Source: Falsiroseomonas sp038250135
Lineage (GTDB): Bacteria; Pseudomonadota; Alphaproteobacteria; Acetobacterales; Acetobacteraceae
Direction of reading: 5' to 3'
DNA length: 35,293 nt
NCBI GenBank assembly: GCA_038250135.1
Contig: JBBSCP010000004.1
Span: forward strand, 1 to 35,293
The position numbers and the translations under genes are program-made. The notes below the pieces were generated by a model. The model saw nothing but the letters and a program-made list of their open reading frames with translations, was not told the origin of the DNA and did not search any database. Below, piece after piece: positions 16,765 to 24,676 of this stretch (positions are counted from its first letter, which is position 1; the number at the start of each line of letters is the position of its first letter).

Positions 16765-17528
16765 AGCCGGTGCAGGTGCAGGCCGCCGTCGATGTGGAAG
16801 GCATCGCCGGTGGAGAAGGGAATGGCGCCGGTGAGCAAGGCGGCAATGGCCTTCGCCACATCCTCCGGCTCGCCCCAGCGGCGGATCGGCGTGATGCCCT
16901 CGGCGATGCGCTCGGTATAGCGCGCGGCGACGGGGGCGGTCATGTCGGTGCGGATGATCCCCGGCCTGATCTCGAAAACCGGGATGCCGTCTTCGGCGAG
17001 GCGAAAGGCGAGGCAGCGCGCCACCATGCTGACCGCCGCCTTGCTCGCTGCATATTCGGTGCGATCGGGGCTCGCGATGCTGGCGTTGGCGGAGGAGATG
17101 AATACGGCGCCGCGCGGCCCGCGCTTCGGCGCGCCTGGTGCGACCATGCGCTTCGCCGCCTCCTGCGTCACGAAGAAGGGGGCGCGCGTGTTCACCGCCA
17201 TGGCGCGATCCCAGCTTTCGGGTGTCATCGCCAGCGCATCGCCGCGCTGCATCGCGCCGACGCCGGCATTGTTGACCACCGCCTCCAGCCCGCCGCGCGC
17301 GCGCCACGCCCATTCGACCAAGGGTGCGATGGCGTCCATCTCGGCGAGGTCGGCGAGGCGGAAATCGAAGTGGCCGCCGGCGGCTTCCACCACAGCCTGG
17401 GTTTGCGATGCGCCGTCATGTTCGACATCGCAGCCGAGCACATCATAGCCGGCGCCGGAGAGGGCGGCGCAGATGGCGCGCCCGATGCCGCGGCGGGCCC
17501 CTGTCACCAAGGCTACCGGTCGCGTCAT
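16761..17528 (-). CDS. SDR family oxidoreductase, 3-oxoacyl reductase-like
   Basis: Classical short-chain dehydrogenase of 255 aa. Visible motifs are TGARRGIG (residues 9-16) for NAD(P), NNAG at 86-89, catalytic Ser145/146, and Tyr159-x3-Lys163 (EYAASKAA). The C-terminal INP-like region is FHIDGGLHL. Nothing in the sequence fixes the substrate; a hydroxyacyl-CoA or hydroxy acid is suggested by position between an acyl-CoA dehydrogenase and a MaoC hydratase. ATG 17528 overlaps the upstream stop, and its stop overlaps the MaoC start. Confidence 0.87.
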   Translation of the reverse strand: MTRPVALVTGARRGIGRAICAALSGAGYDVLGCDVEHDGASQTQAVVEAAGGHFDFRLADLAEMDAIAPLVEWAWRARGGLEAVVNNAGVGAMQRGDALAMTPESWDRAMAVNTRAPFFVTQEAAKRMVAPGAPKRGPRGAVFISSANASIASPDRTEYAASKAAVSMVARCLAFRLAEDGIPVFEIRPGIIRTDMTAPVAARYTERIAEGITPIRRWGEPEDVAKAIAALLTGAIPFSTGDAFHIDGGLHLHRL

Positions 17529-18646
17529 CCCAATATCTCCCGCGCCATGATGACTCGCTGAATCTGATTCGTGCCCTCGTAGATCTGCGTGATCTTCGCG
17601 TCGCGATAGAGCCGCTCGACCGTAACGCCGCGGATGAAGCCGCTGCCGCCATGGATCTGTACGGCATCCGCGGTGCGCGCCACGGCGGCGTCTGAGGCGA
17701 AGCACTTCGCCATGCTGGCGGCCAGCGTCACACGCTCACCGGCATCCATCCGGCGCGCGGCGTCCTGCACCAGCAGCCGCGCCGCCTGCGCATCCTTCGC
17801 CATGTCGGCGATCATGAAGCGGATCGCCTGTTGCTCGGCGATCGGGCGGCCGAACTGCACGCGCGCCTTCGCGTAGCGCACGCTTTCCTCCAGCGCGGAT
17901 TGCACGATGCCGAGCGCAAGTGCGGCGATGCCGATACGCCCCTTGTCGAGCACCGACATCATCAGGTGGAAGCCGCGCCCCTCCGGCCCCAGCAGCGCCG
18001 TGGCGGGCAGGCGCACCTGTTCGAACAGCAGCCCGCCGACGGGCGAGGCGCGCTGGCCCATCTTGTGCTCGGCGCGCAGCCGCGTGACGCCCTCGGCGTG
18101 AAGGTCCACCAGGAAGATCGACATCCCGCGATGCCCCGCGGCGGGGTCGGTGCGCGCCAGCACGGCGGCGAAATCCGCGCGCGGCGCCATGTGGATCCAC
18201 AGCTTCTCGCCCGAAAGCCGCCAGTCATCGCCATCGCGCCGCGCGGTGGTTTTCAGATTGGCGAGGTCCGATCCGGCCTCGGCCTCCGTCAGCGCATAGG
18301 CGCAAGTGAGGTCGTAGCGCAGCAGCGGTGCCAGATACTGCGCGCGCTGCGCCGCGGTGCCGTGTTCGCCGAGCAGCGTGCCGAGCAATTCCACCAACCC
18401 GACCTGGTCGGCGACGCAGGCATAGCCACGCGAGAGCTCCTCCATGACGATGGCATAGGCCTCGACGCCGGCCTCGGCGCCGCCCATCGCCTCCGGCACG
18501 GTGATGCCCAGCAGGCCGAGCTTCGCGAGCGCTTCGTAGATGTCGCGCGGAAACGCCTCGGTCTCGTCGAGTTCAGCGGCGCGTGGCGCGACTTCGGCTT
18601 CGGCGAAACGGCGCACGGTGTCGCGCAGCGCCTGCATCTCCGTCAC
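17525..18646 (-). CDS. Acyl-CoA dehydrogenase
   Basis: FAD enzyme that introduces the alpha-beta double bond in an acyl-CoA, passing electrons to ETF. With GTG 18646 as start it is 373 aa, normal for the family. Motifs: CAYALTEAEAGSDLANLKTTA (FAD/substrate loop), GEKLWIHMA, RVQFGRPIAEQQAIRFMIADM, QIHGGSGF, and IYEGTNQIQRVIMAREIL, whose Glu is the usual catalytic base. The start is chosen for the AGGGAG site 8 bases before GTG. In-frame ATGs at 18697, 18688 and 18679 would add 11-17 residues, the second as TGATG with the MATE stop. Confidence 0.88.
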   Translation of the reverse strand: MTEMQALRDTVRRFAEAEVAPRAAELDETEAFPRDIYEALAKLGLLGITVPEAMGGAEAGVEAYAIVMEELSRGYACVADQVGLVELLGTLLGEHGTAAQRAQYLAPLLRYDLTCAYALTEAEAGSDLANLKTTARRDGDDWRLSGEKLWIHMAPRADFAAVLARTDPAAGHRGMSIFLVDLHAEGVTRLRAEHKMGQRASPVGGLLFEQVRLPATALLGPEGRGFHLMMSVLDKGRIGIAALALGIVQSALEESVRYAKARVQFGRPIAEQQAIRFMIADMAKDAQAARLLVQDAARRMDAGERVTLAASMAKCFASDAAVARTADAVQIHGGSGFIRGVTVERLYRDAKITQIYEGTNQIQRVIMAREILG

Positions 18647-18687
18647 CCGTTCGTCTCCCTGACCCTTGTTGCCCAGCATGCCGCGCA

Positions 18688-19977
18688 TCAACGCCATACG
18701 CCAGGCCGGACGCTCGCGGCGAGCACGGCGCCATAGGCGGTCAGGCCGAGGGCGACGCCGATGAAATGCCCGTTCAGCCCGAAACTCTGCGCCAGCAGCC
18801 AGCCCCCGCCGACTGCGCAGATAAGGCGGGAGACAGCGGCTGCCGTTGGCCAGCTCATCCGTCCCGCGCCGAGCGAGGCGAAGTACAGCGCCATGCCGAG
18901 GCCGAAGCCGCCATAGGCCGGCCCGATGATCGACAGCGCCTGCGCCGCGAGCTCCACGACTGCGGGGTCGGCCGAGAAGGCGCGCGCGAAGTGGACCGGA
19001 AAGAGGCCCACCACCACGCCGATGCTGCCCGCGAAGACGAAGGCCATGGCGCCCCCGGTCCAGGCGATGCGCCTTGCCTCTGCCCAATCCCCCGCGCCAA
19101 CCGCGCGCCCGACGAGTGCCGTCAGCGCCGAGCCGATGGAGAAGGCGAGCGGGATGATCAGGAACTCCAGCCGTGCCGAGATGCCGTAGCCCGCCACCAC
19201 CGCCGCGCCGCGCGGTGCCAATTGCGCGGTGACGAAGATCGTCGTCAGGTTCGCCAAGGTCGCCAACCCGCAGGCCACCAGCCCGACCTTGAGGATGCGC
19301 CAGAACATGGCCCGAGAGGGTCGCTGCGCGAGGCTCGGCAGGAAGCCCGCACCGCCGCGCAATACCGCCAGGATCATCACCAGCGCCGCCATCCAGAACA
19401 CCACGCCGAAGGCCGCGCCGAGGCCGGCGAGGCCCATCCCGAGCGGCTCGGCGAAGGCCCAGCCGAGCGCAGGATAGGCGCCCCAGGCCACCACCAGCAC
19501 CCGCGCCGCCAGCGCATGCCGCCCGCCGCCGCGCAGCACCGAGGCCAAGGTATTCATCAGCCAGACCGGCACCGCGCCTAATCCGAACAGCCAAACGGCG
19601 TAGGGCGCCGCCGCCGCCGCCGCCTCCGCGCCCCCGATGACGCCCAGGATCGCCTGCGGCGCCAGCGCCAGCGGCAGCGCGAACAACAGCCCGCCGGCGA
19701 GCGCGATCCAGGCCGCATGCAGCACCAGCGCCGAGGCTTCTTCACGCCGCCCGCCGCCGAGCGCGCGCGCGATGGCGGACACCACGCCGCCGCCCATCGC
19801 GCCGGCCGACATCATCTGCATCAACAGCGCGAAGGGCAGCACCACCGCCCAGCCAGCCAGCGCCGCCGTGCCCTGTCGCGCGGCGAGCCACATCTCGACG
19901 AGTTGCGCCGCCGCCTGCAGCACCGAGCCCAGCGCGGTCGGCGCGGCGAGGGCGAGGATGGCGCGGGCGCGGCTCAC
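18688..19977 (-). CDS. MATE family efflux transporter
   Basis: Multidrug and toxin extrusion type exporter of 429 aa with about 12 hydrophobic segments arranged as two six-helix halves. Family features include the N-terminal LALAAPTALGSVLQAAAQLVEM and, in the second half, GYGISARLEFLIIPLAFSIGSALTALVGRAVGAGD. Drives efflux with Na+ or H+. The substrate is unknown. The GTG start at 19977 sits two bases after a short ORF. It may be co-transcribed with the acyl-CoA dehydrogenase set downstream. Confidence 0.88.
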   Translation of the reverse strand: MSRARAILALAAPTALGSVLQAAAQLVEMWLAARQGTAALAGWAVVLPFALLMQMMSAGAMGGGVVSAIARALGGGRREEASALVLHAAWIALAGGLLFALPLALAPQAILGVIGGAEAAAAAAPYAVWLFGLGAVPVWLMNTLASVLRGGGRHALAARVLVVAWGAYPALGWAFAEPLGMGLAGLGAAFGVVFWMAALVMILAVLRGGAGFLPSLAQRPSRAMFWRILKVGLVACGLATLANLTTIFVTAQLAPRGAAVVAGYGISARLEFLIIPLAFSIGSALTALVGRAVGAGDWAEARRIAWTGGAMAFVFAGSIGVVVGLFPVHFARAFSADPAVVELAAQALSIIGPAYGGFGLGMALYFASLGAGRMSWPTAAAVSRLICAVGGGWLLAQSFGLNGHFIGVALGLTAYGAVLAASVRPGVWR

Positions 19978-19978
19978 C

Positions 19979-20161
19979 TCAGATGGCGATTGCGGCGGCG
20001 GGGCGGCGCGGATCGGCGGCGGCGCGCAGCAGCCCTGGCTCCTGCCGCACCACTGCGAGGCCGGCGCCGTTTGGCCAGCGCAGCTCGGGTGAGGCGCCCA
20101 TGCGTCCTGTCAGGTCGCGCGACGCGGGCGGATTGCCGCCGGGGACGGAGGTTTGGCTCAC
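19979..20161 (-). pseudogene. Short ORF, possible gamma-glutamyltransferase C-terminal fragment
   Basis: A 60-codon frame that opens with GTG overlapping the uraH stop (GTGTGA) and ends two bases before the MATE start. The last ~25 residues, VVRQEPGLLRAAADPRRPAAAIAI, resemble the extreme C-terminus of gamma-glutamyltransferase-like Ntn hydrolases (a short strand, then G-x-L-x-A-A-DPRR). Nothing of the catalytic parts is present. It could be a decayed remnant or a genuine small protein held by coupling. The match is read by eye and weak. Confidence 0.35.
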
Positions 20162-20511
20162 ACCCCCCGATACAACGAGAATCCCCACGGCGTGAACTTG
20201 ATCGGCAGGTGATAATGCAGATGTTCGTCGAAGACCCGGAAGCGGAACGGCACCACTTCCAGGAAGGGCGGCGGCGGCTTGTCGTCCCCCGCGTAGAATT
20301 CGCTGAGGTGGAACATTACCTCATGCATGCCCGGGCCCACGCCTTCGCCGCCAGTGATCGGATGGTCGAGTGTGCCGTTTGATGAAAGGCGGCCATCCGC
20401 CAGGACCTGACGAGACCCATCCTCCAGAATTCGGTGGACCTCGACCCGCATGCCCGTGCCGGGGCGACCCTGCGCCACGTCCACGGCATGCACTGAAATT
20501 CCGCCAGCCAT
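20158..20511 (-). CDS. uraH: 5-hydroxyisourate hydrolase (transthyretin-like)
   Basis: Hydrolyses 5-hydroxyisourate, the product of urate oxidation, to OHCU. It is 117 aa, the standard length. It has the N-terminal SVHAVDVAQGRPG with His8, the conserved GR at 40-41, and C-terminal HYHLPIKFTPWGFSLYRG. The C-terminal tetrapeptide is YRGV where the family normally has YRGS; Ser contributes to the active site, so this is worth noting. The start is ATG 20511, 9 bases after GGAAGG. No other urate pathway gene is in the window. Confidence 0.9.
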   Translation of the reverse strand: MAGGISVHAVDVAQGRPGTGMRVEVHRILEDGSRQVLADGRLSSNGTLDHPITGGEGVGPGMHEVMFHLSEFYAGDDKPPPPFLEVVPFRFRVFDEHLHYHLPIKFTPWGFSLYRGV

Positions 20512-20875
20512 TAAGCCGTACCTTCCAGTCAGAAAGCGAACAACTGGCCCCATCTTGATGCCCGCCGCGCCCCAACGCCCGCCAGCCTAGACCTTTCAGC
20601 GACTCCCGAGTCGATTGCGACGGCACCGCCTTGCAGCGGGACATCGATCTGGAGGTCCTGGTTTGTCGCCTGACAGCGACACACTCATAGATTGCATGAG
20701 TGTTTAATTCATTACGCCATAGATATTCGCGCCAGATAAGAAACTCGTAAAACGAGCAATCTTTCTGCATATCCTACGCAAATTTCGGGAATGAGGCGTT
20801 GTTTGGCGCGATGTCCTGGCTGTCCAAGTTCGGCACGATCCTTGCGAGACATATCGCACGTTCGAGGAGATCGCC
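20512..20875. other. Intergenic region between divergent uraH and Bug receptor gene
   Basis: 364 bases with no convincing gene. The part from about 20690 to 20790 is clearly richer in A and T than its surroundings, as expected for promoters of the divergent genes. A small hairpin CTCGT-AAA-ACGAG lies at 20744-20756, flanked by AAGA and TCTT that extend it imperfectly. I could not fix -35/-10 boxes with confidence. Confidence 0.5.
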
Positions 20876-21850
20876 ATGCGCCGACGCCACCTGCCGCTTC
20901 TCGCGGCATCCGCAGCCCTCCCGTGGGGCACAATTGCCCGCGCGCAGGAATTGCCGACGCGCCCGATCCGCATGGTCGTGACCTTCCCGCCCGGTGGCTC
21001 CTCCGACATCGTCGGCCGCGTACTGGCCGAGGCACTGGGGGCGCGCCTTCCCGCGCGCCCGATCATCGACAACCGCCCCGGCGCAGGCGGCACGCTCGGC
21101 GCCGGCCATGTCGCGACCCAGGCGCCGGATGGCTCCGTGCTGCTGATGTCGAACACCGCGCCGATCGTCACCTCCCCGCCCTTGTATCCGAATATCACCT
21201 ACAACCCGGTCACCGGCCTGACGCACATCGCCTATGTCGGCGCGGCGCCGCTGGTGATCATCACCAACCCGCGCCTGGTGCCGGCCACCGACCTGCCGGG
21301 GCTGATCGCCTGGATCAAGGCGCAGCCCGCGCCGCCGGGCTATGGCAGCTCCGGCGCCGGCTCCATCGCGCATATCTTCGGCGAGGTGCTGCAGACGCGC
21401 ATTGGTGCGCCAATGAACCACATCCCCTACCGCGGATCCTCGCCCATGCAGGCGGATCTGCTGGCGGGCGTGATCCCCATGGCCTTCGACCCGCTGCCGC
21501 AGAATGTGGAGAACATCCGCAGCGGCCGCATCCGCGCCATCGCGCTCGCCGCCCCCGGCCGCCACGCCATGGCGCCGGACGTCGCGACCACGGCGGAGGG
21601 CGGCTATCCAGACCTGCTGAGCGAGAATTGGATCGGCGTCGCCGGCCCGCCCGGCATGGCGCCTGCGCTGGTGGCGCGCCTGCACGCCGAGATCACGGCC
21701 GCGATGCAGACGCCGATGATGAAGACACGGCTTGAGGAACTCGGCGTTGCCACGCGCCCGATGAGCCCGGCCGAATTCACCGCCTTCGTGGCGCAGGAGG
21801 TCGAGACCATCGGCGGCGCCATCCGGCGCCTTGGCATCACGGCCGGATGA
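20876..21850 (+). CDS. Bug/TctC-family tricarboxylate-type solute receptor
   Basis: Periplasmic binding protein of the Bug family, 324 aa. Signal peptide MRRRHLPLLAASAALPWGTIARAQ. Mature part shows TRPIRMVVTFPPGGSSDIVGR near the N-terminus, IIDNRPGAGGTLGAGHVA and IPYRGSSPMQADLLAG, the standard ligand-binding loops for a carboxylate. A GGAG site lies 6-7 bases before ATG 20876. The TctA/TctB membrane genes are absent here, as is common for orphan Bug receptors. Its stop overlaps the next start (ATGA at 21847-21850). Confidence 0.91.
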   Translation: MRRRHLPLLAASAALPWGTIARAQELPTRPIRMVVTFPPGGSSDIVGRVLAEALGARLPARPIIDNRPGAGGTLGAGHVATQAPDGSVLLMSNTAPIVTSPPLYPNITYNPVTGLTHIAYVGAAPLVIITNPRLVPATDLPGLIAWIKAQPAPPGYGSSGAGSIAHIFGEVLQTRIGAPMNHIPYRGSSPMQADLLAGVIPMAFDPLPQNVENIRSGRIRAIALAAPGRHAMAPDVATTAEGGYPDLLSENWIGVAGPPGMAPALVARLHAEITAAMQTPMMKTRLEELGVATRPMSPAEFTAFVAQEVETIGGAIRRLGITAG

Positions 21851-22746
21851 CGATGCGCGTCGTCGTGGTCTTCTTCGGCCAGCCAGGCGGTGGCGCCTTC
21901 AACGCCGCGGGGCTCGCGGGGCTGGATCGCGCCGCGATGCGGCTCGGCCTCACGCCGGAAGTGGTGTGGGAAGCGCAGCCCGCGCGCCGGGTCGAAACCG
22001 TGGCCGCCGCCGCCGCGCGCGCCGACCTGCTGGTGGCCCACGGCGGCCAGGGCGAGATCGCTGTGGCCGAGGTCGCGCCGCGCTTTCCCGGCACTGCCTT
22101 CGCGGTGACGCAAGGCCGCATCACCGGCCCGAACATCGCGGGCTTCGAAGTATTGCAGGAGCACTCGGCCTTCCTTGCCGGTGCGCTGGCCGGCTGGTGG
22201 ATCAAGGCGGGCGTGGCGGCGCACCTCTCGGGCGAGAAGGTGGCACCGGGCTTGCGCGGCCGCGCCGGCTTCGCTGCAGGCCTCGCGCACGCGCGACCCG
22301 ACGCCAAGTTGCTGACGGGATTCTGCGGCGACCAGCACGATCCCGCCTTGGCCGAGGCATGGACCGCCGGGCAGGCACGTGCGGGTGCGGAAATTCAGTT
22401 CACCATGCTCGATGCAGGCCGCAGCGGCGCCATTGCCGCGGCACGGGCGGCGGGCATCCGCGGCATCGGCAATGTGCGTGACTGGACGCGCGAGGATGAT
22501 GTGTTCCTTGCCGCCGCCATCGCCGACAATGGCGTGGCGATGGAAGCGGCGATCGAGGCATTTCGGGATGAGCGCTTCGAGGATCGGCGGCTGGGGCTGG
22601 AGACAGCTTCGGCCGTGCGTCTCGCCCTCGCCCCCGACGTGGCGCCGGACCTCGCGCAGCGGCTGGATGCGCTGCGCGAGGCGATCATCGCCGGGGAAAT
22701 TTCGGTGCCAGAGCATTGGTCGGGCGCCGAATGGGCGCCGAGCTAA
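21847..22746 (+). CDS. BMP/PnrA-like nucleoside-binding fold protein without signal peptide
   Basis: 299 aa. The chain starts directly with a beta strand, MRVVVVFFGQPGGGAFN, with no signal peptide or lipobox. The core resembles basic membrane protein/PnrA receptors: LQEHSAFLAGALAGWWIKAG near residue 100, then GFAAGLAHARPDAKLLTGF and a C-terminal segment GIRGIGNVRDW. BMP proteins usually bind nucleosides outside the membrane. Here a cytoplasmic location is expected. The gene is coupled to the Bug receptor by ATGA (an ATG at 21853 is an alternative), which makes a joint role possible. Family call is moderate. Confidence 0.65.
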   Translation: MTMRVVVVFFGQPGGGAFNAAGLAGLDRAAMRLGLTPEVVWEAQPARRVETVAAAAARADLLVAHGGQGEIAVAEVAPRFPGTAFAVTQGRITGPNIAGFEVLQEHSAFLAGALAGWWIKAGVAAHLSGEKVAPGLRGRAGFAAGLAHARPDAKLLTGFCGDQHDPALAEAWTAGQARAGAEIQFTMLDAGRSGAIAAARAAGIRGIGNVRDWTREDDVFLAAAIADNGVAMEAAIEAFRDERFEDRRLGLETASAVRLALAPDVAPDLAQRLDALREAIIAGEISVPEHWSGAEWAPS

Positions 22747-23198
22747 ACCTTGGGCCGCGCCTTCAGTTCGGCGAGGATTTCGGCCAGCAGGACCTCCGAC
22801 GGCGTCGGGACTTTCGGCGCGGCCTCCTGCTTGCCCTTCAGCCTCGTGAGCACGCGCAGCAGCCAGAAGATGGCCATGGCGACGATCAGGAACTTGATGA
22901 TTGCGTTGATGAACATGCCGATGGCCAGCACCGCCGCCCCGTTCGCCCGCGTCGCTTCCAGTGAGGCCGCACGCTCCCCGCTCAGCACGATGAACAGGTT
23001 CGAAAAGTCGATCCCGCCAATCAGCAGGCCGATGATCGGGTTGATCAGATCCTCGACCAGGCTGGCGACGATCGAGGTGAAGGCCACGCCGATGACGATG
23101 CCGACGGCAAGGTCGATGACGTTGCCGCGCATGATGAAGGCCTTGAACTCGCGCAGCCATTCGGGCTGCTGGATCGAACGGTTCGTCGGTGGCGGCAT
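22743..23198 (-). CDS. mscL: Large-conductance mechanosensitive channel MscL
   Basis: Inner-membrane channel that opens under osmotic downshock, 151 aa. The N-terminal helix and TM1 read EFKAFIMRGNVIDLAVGIVI, matching the MscL signature. TM2 is AAVLAIGMFINAIIKFLIVAMAIF, and the C-terminal helix ends ...VLLAEILAEL. ATG 23198 follows a GGGGAGAG ribosome site. Longer in-frame reading upstream is unrelated. The stop overlaps that of the convergent BMP-like gene by four bases. Confidence 0.95.
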   Translation of the reverse strand: MPPPTNRSIQQPEWLREFKAFIMRGNVIDLAVGIVIGVAFTSIVASLVEDLINPIIGLLIGGIDFSNLFIVLSGERAASLEATRANGAAVLAIGMFINAIIKFLIVAMAIFWLLRVLTRLKGKQEAAPKVPTPSEVLLAEILAELKARPKV

Positions 23199-23245
23199 GC
23201 TGCTCTCCCCGCATCGAGCCTTGACGGTCGGCTCTCCCGCTTCCG

Positions 23246-24547
23246 CTATTCGGCGCCGCACCAACCGGCGATCAGCGCGGCGATCACCGCAACGCCGCGC
23301 TTGTAGTCCGCCACATCCACCCACTCGTCCCGCCCGCCATTCTGGGTCAGGTCGCCACACAGCGGCCCCAGGCCCACACAGGGGATTCCCGATTGCACCA
23401 TCGGGTTTCGGATGTCCGACGAGGTGTGCAGCGGGTTGATCTCGGGCGCCGTGCCGGTGCCGCGCAGCACAGCCTGGAAGGTCTCCATCCAAAGCGGGTG
23501 GTCGAGCGTGACCTCGGCGCCGGTGACGCCCGAAAGCATTTCGACGCGCGGCGGATTGTCGCGCAGGAAATCATCGGCAGCGGCCGCCTCCTGCACCGCG
23601 GCGAGTAGCTCGGCCTGCACTTCGGCCAGCTTCTCGCCGGGCGGGAAGGCCAGCGCGCCATGGAGTTGCACGGCCGGCGCCACGCGCGCGGCGCGACCAT
23701 CACCGAGGCTGCGGATGTCGCCGATCAGCAGGTTGGTGCTGCGCCCGACCGCGGCATCGAGCGCTGGGTGATGCACCCGAGCACCGCGCCGCGCATCGAG
23801 TGCCCGCAGCGCCGCCAGCACGACCATCGCCTTGTCGGTGGGATTGATCGCGAGATGCGCAAAGGCCGTATGGCCCGGCTCGTTCGTCGGCGGCAGGCGG
23901 CCGGGGATGATGATCTTGAAGACGAGCTGGCCGGAGGCGAGCGCCTTCACCTCCCGCATGCCGATCCCGGATTCCGCCGGGTGGAGATAGACCGCCGCAT
24001 CGGCTGTCACACCGCCATGCAGCAGCGCATGCACGCCCCGCGCATGGCGCTTGGAGGGCGTGCTGGCGAAGATCACCTCGCCCTTCGGGACCAGGCCCGC
24101 CGCGCGAATCACGCGCAGCGCCTCGACCATGGTGGCCACACCCGCGAGGTCGTCGGAGACGCCCCAGCCATAAAGGCGCCCGCCTTCGATCTCGCCGGCG
24201 AAGGGGTCGTGCTTCCAGCCATGCGCGGGCTGAAAAGCCTCGCCATCCGGATGCGCGAAGAAGATCACGCTGCGCCCGCCGCCGCTGCCCGGGAAGCGCG
24301 CCAGCACCGCCTCCCGCTCCTCGGCGGCGATGGCGGCTTCGGCGGCGAATTCCTCGCGCAGCACGACATCGGCGGGGCGATAGCGGCGTTGCTCCACCTT
24401 GCAGCCGAGTGCCGCAAAGGCGGCGCCCACATGCGCCTGCACCGCTGCCTCGCCCTGTTGTTGAAGGGCGATCAGCTCGCGCAGGAAGCCGATGGCGGCC
24501 TCGCCCCCGGCGTCAGCCGCCTTGTCCACCCGTGTCGCGACGTCCAT
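23246..24547 (-). CDS. M20-family-like metallohydrolase with altered active site
   Basis: 433 aa protein with the M20/ArgE/DapE layout: catalytic domain, inserted dimerisation domain (about 205-320), and return to the catalytic domain. His99 and Asp101 in FFAHPDGEAF and the bridging Asp132/133 in GWGVSDDLAG correspond to metal ligands. The Glu-Glu dyad expected next is not seen; that stretch reads FASTPSKRHARGV (about 160-171). The late His ligand of the H-T-x-N-E motif is also not obvious (QNGGRDEWVDV). It may be a divergent hydrolase or a non-catalytic binder. ATG 24547 is divergent from the GST gene. Confidence 0.78.
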   Translation of the reverse strand: MDVATRVDKAADAGGEAAIGFLRELIALQQQGEAAVQAHVGAAFAALGCKVEQRRYRPADVVLREEFAAEAAIAAEEREAVLARFPGSGGGRSVIFFAHPDGEAFQPAHGWKHDPFAGEIEGGRLYGWGVSDDLAGVATMVEALRVIRAAGLVPKGEVIFASTPSKRHARGVHALLHGGVTADAAVYLHPAESGIGMREVKALASGQLVFKIIIPGRLPPTNEPGHTAFAHLAINPTDKAMVVLAALRALDARRGARVHHPALDAAVGRSTNLLIGDIRSLGDGRAARVAPAVQLHGALAFPPGEKLAEVQAELLAAVQEAAAADDFLRDNPPRVEMLSGVTGAEVTLDHPLWMETFQAVLRGTGTAPEINPLHTSSDIRNPMVQSGIPCVGLGPLCGDLTQNGGRDEWVDVADYKRGVAVIAALIAGWCGAE

Positions 24548-24676
24548 GCGAAGTCAGTCCTGATTCCCAAACCGGGACGATGGTCGGGGGGCGGGATGGC
24601 GCCGTCAACCGCCGCACCTTCGCGGCACCGCGAGGCCGTGCCAGAAACTTGGCGGGATACGGGGAGGCCACCGCGA

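Noticed and set aside
21604..23214. A 536-codon frame on the - strand across the Bug and BMP-like genes
   Set aside because: Antisense shadow of high-GC genes; no recognisable motif, and the sense genes have full family signatures and ribosome sites.
23660..24676. A long N-terminal extension of the GST gene
   Set aside because: It is antisense to the M20 gene; the thioredoxin-like domain begins right at ATG 24677 behind a good ribosome site.
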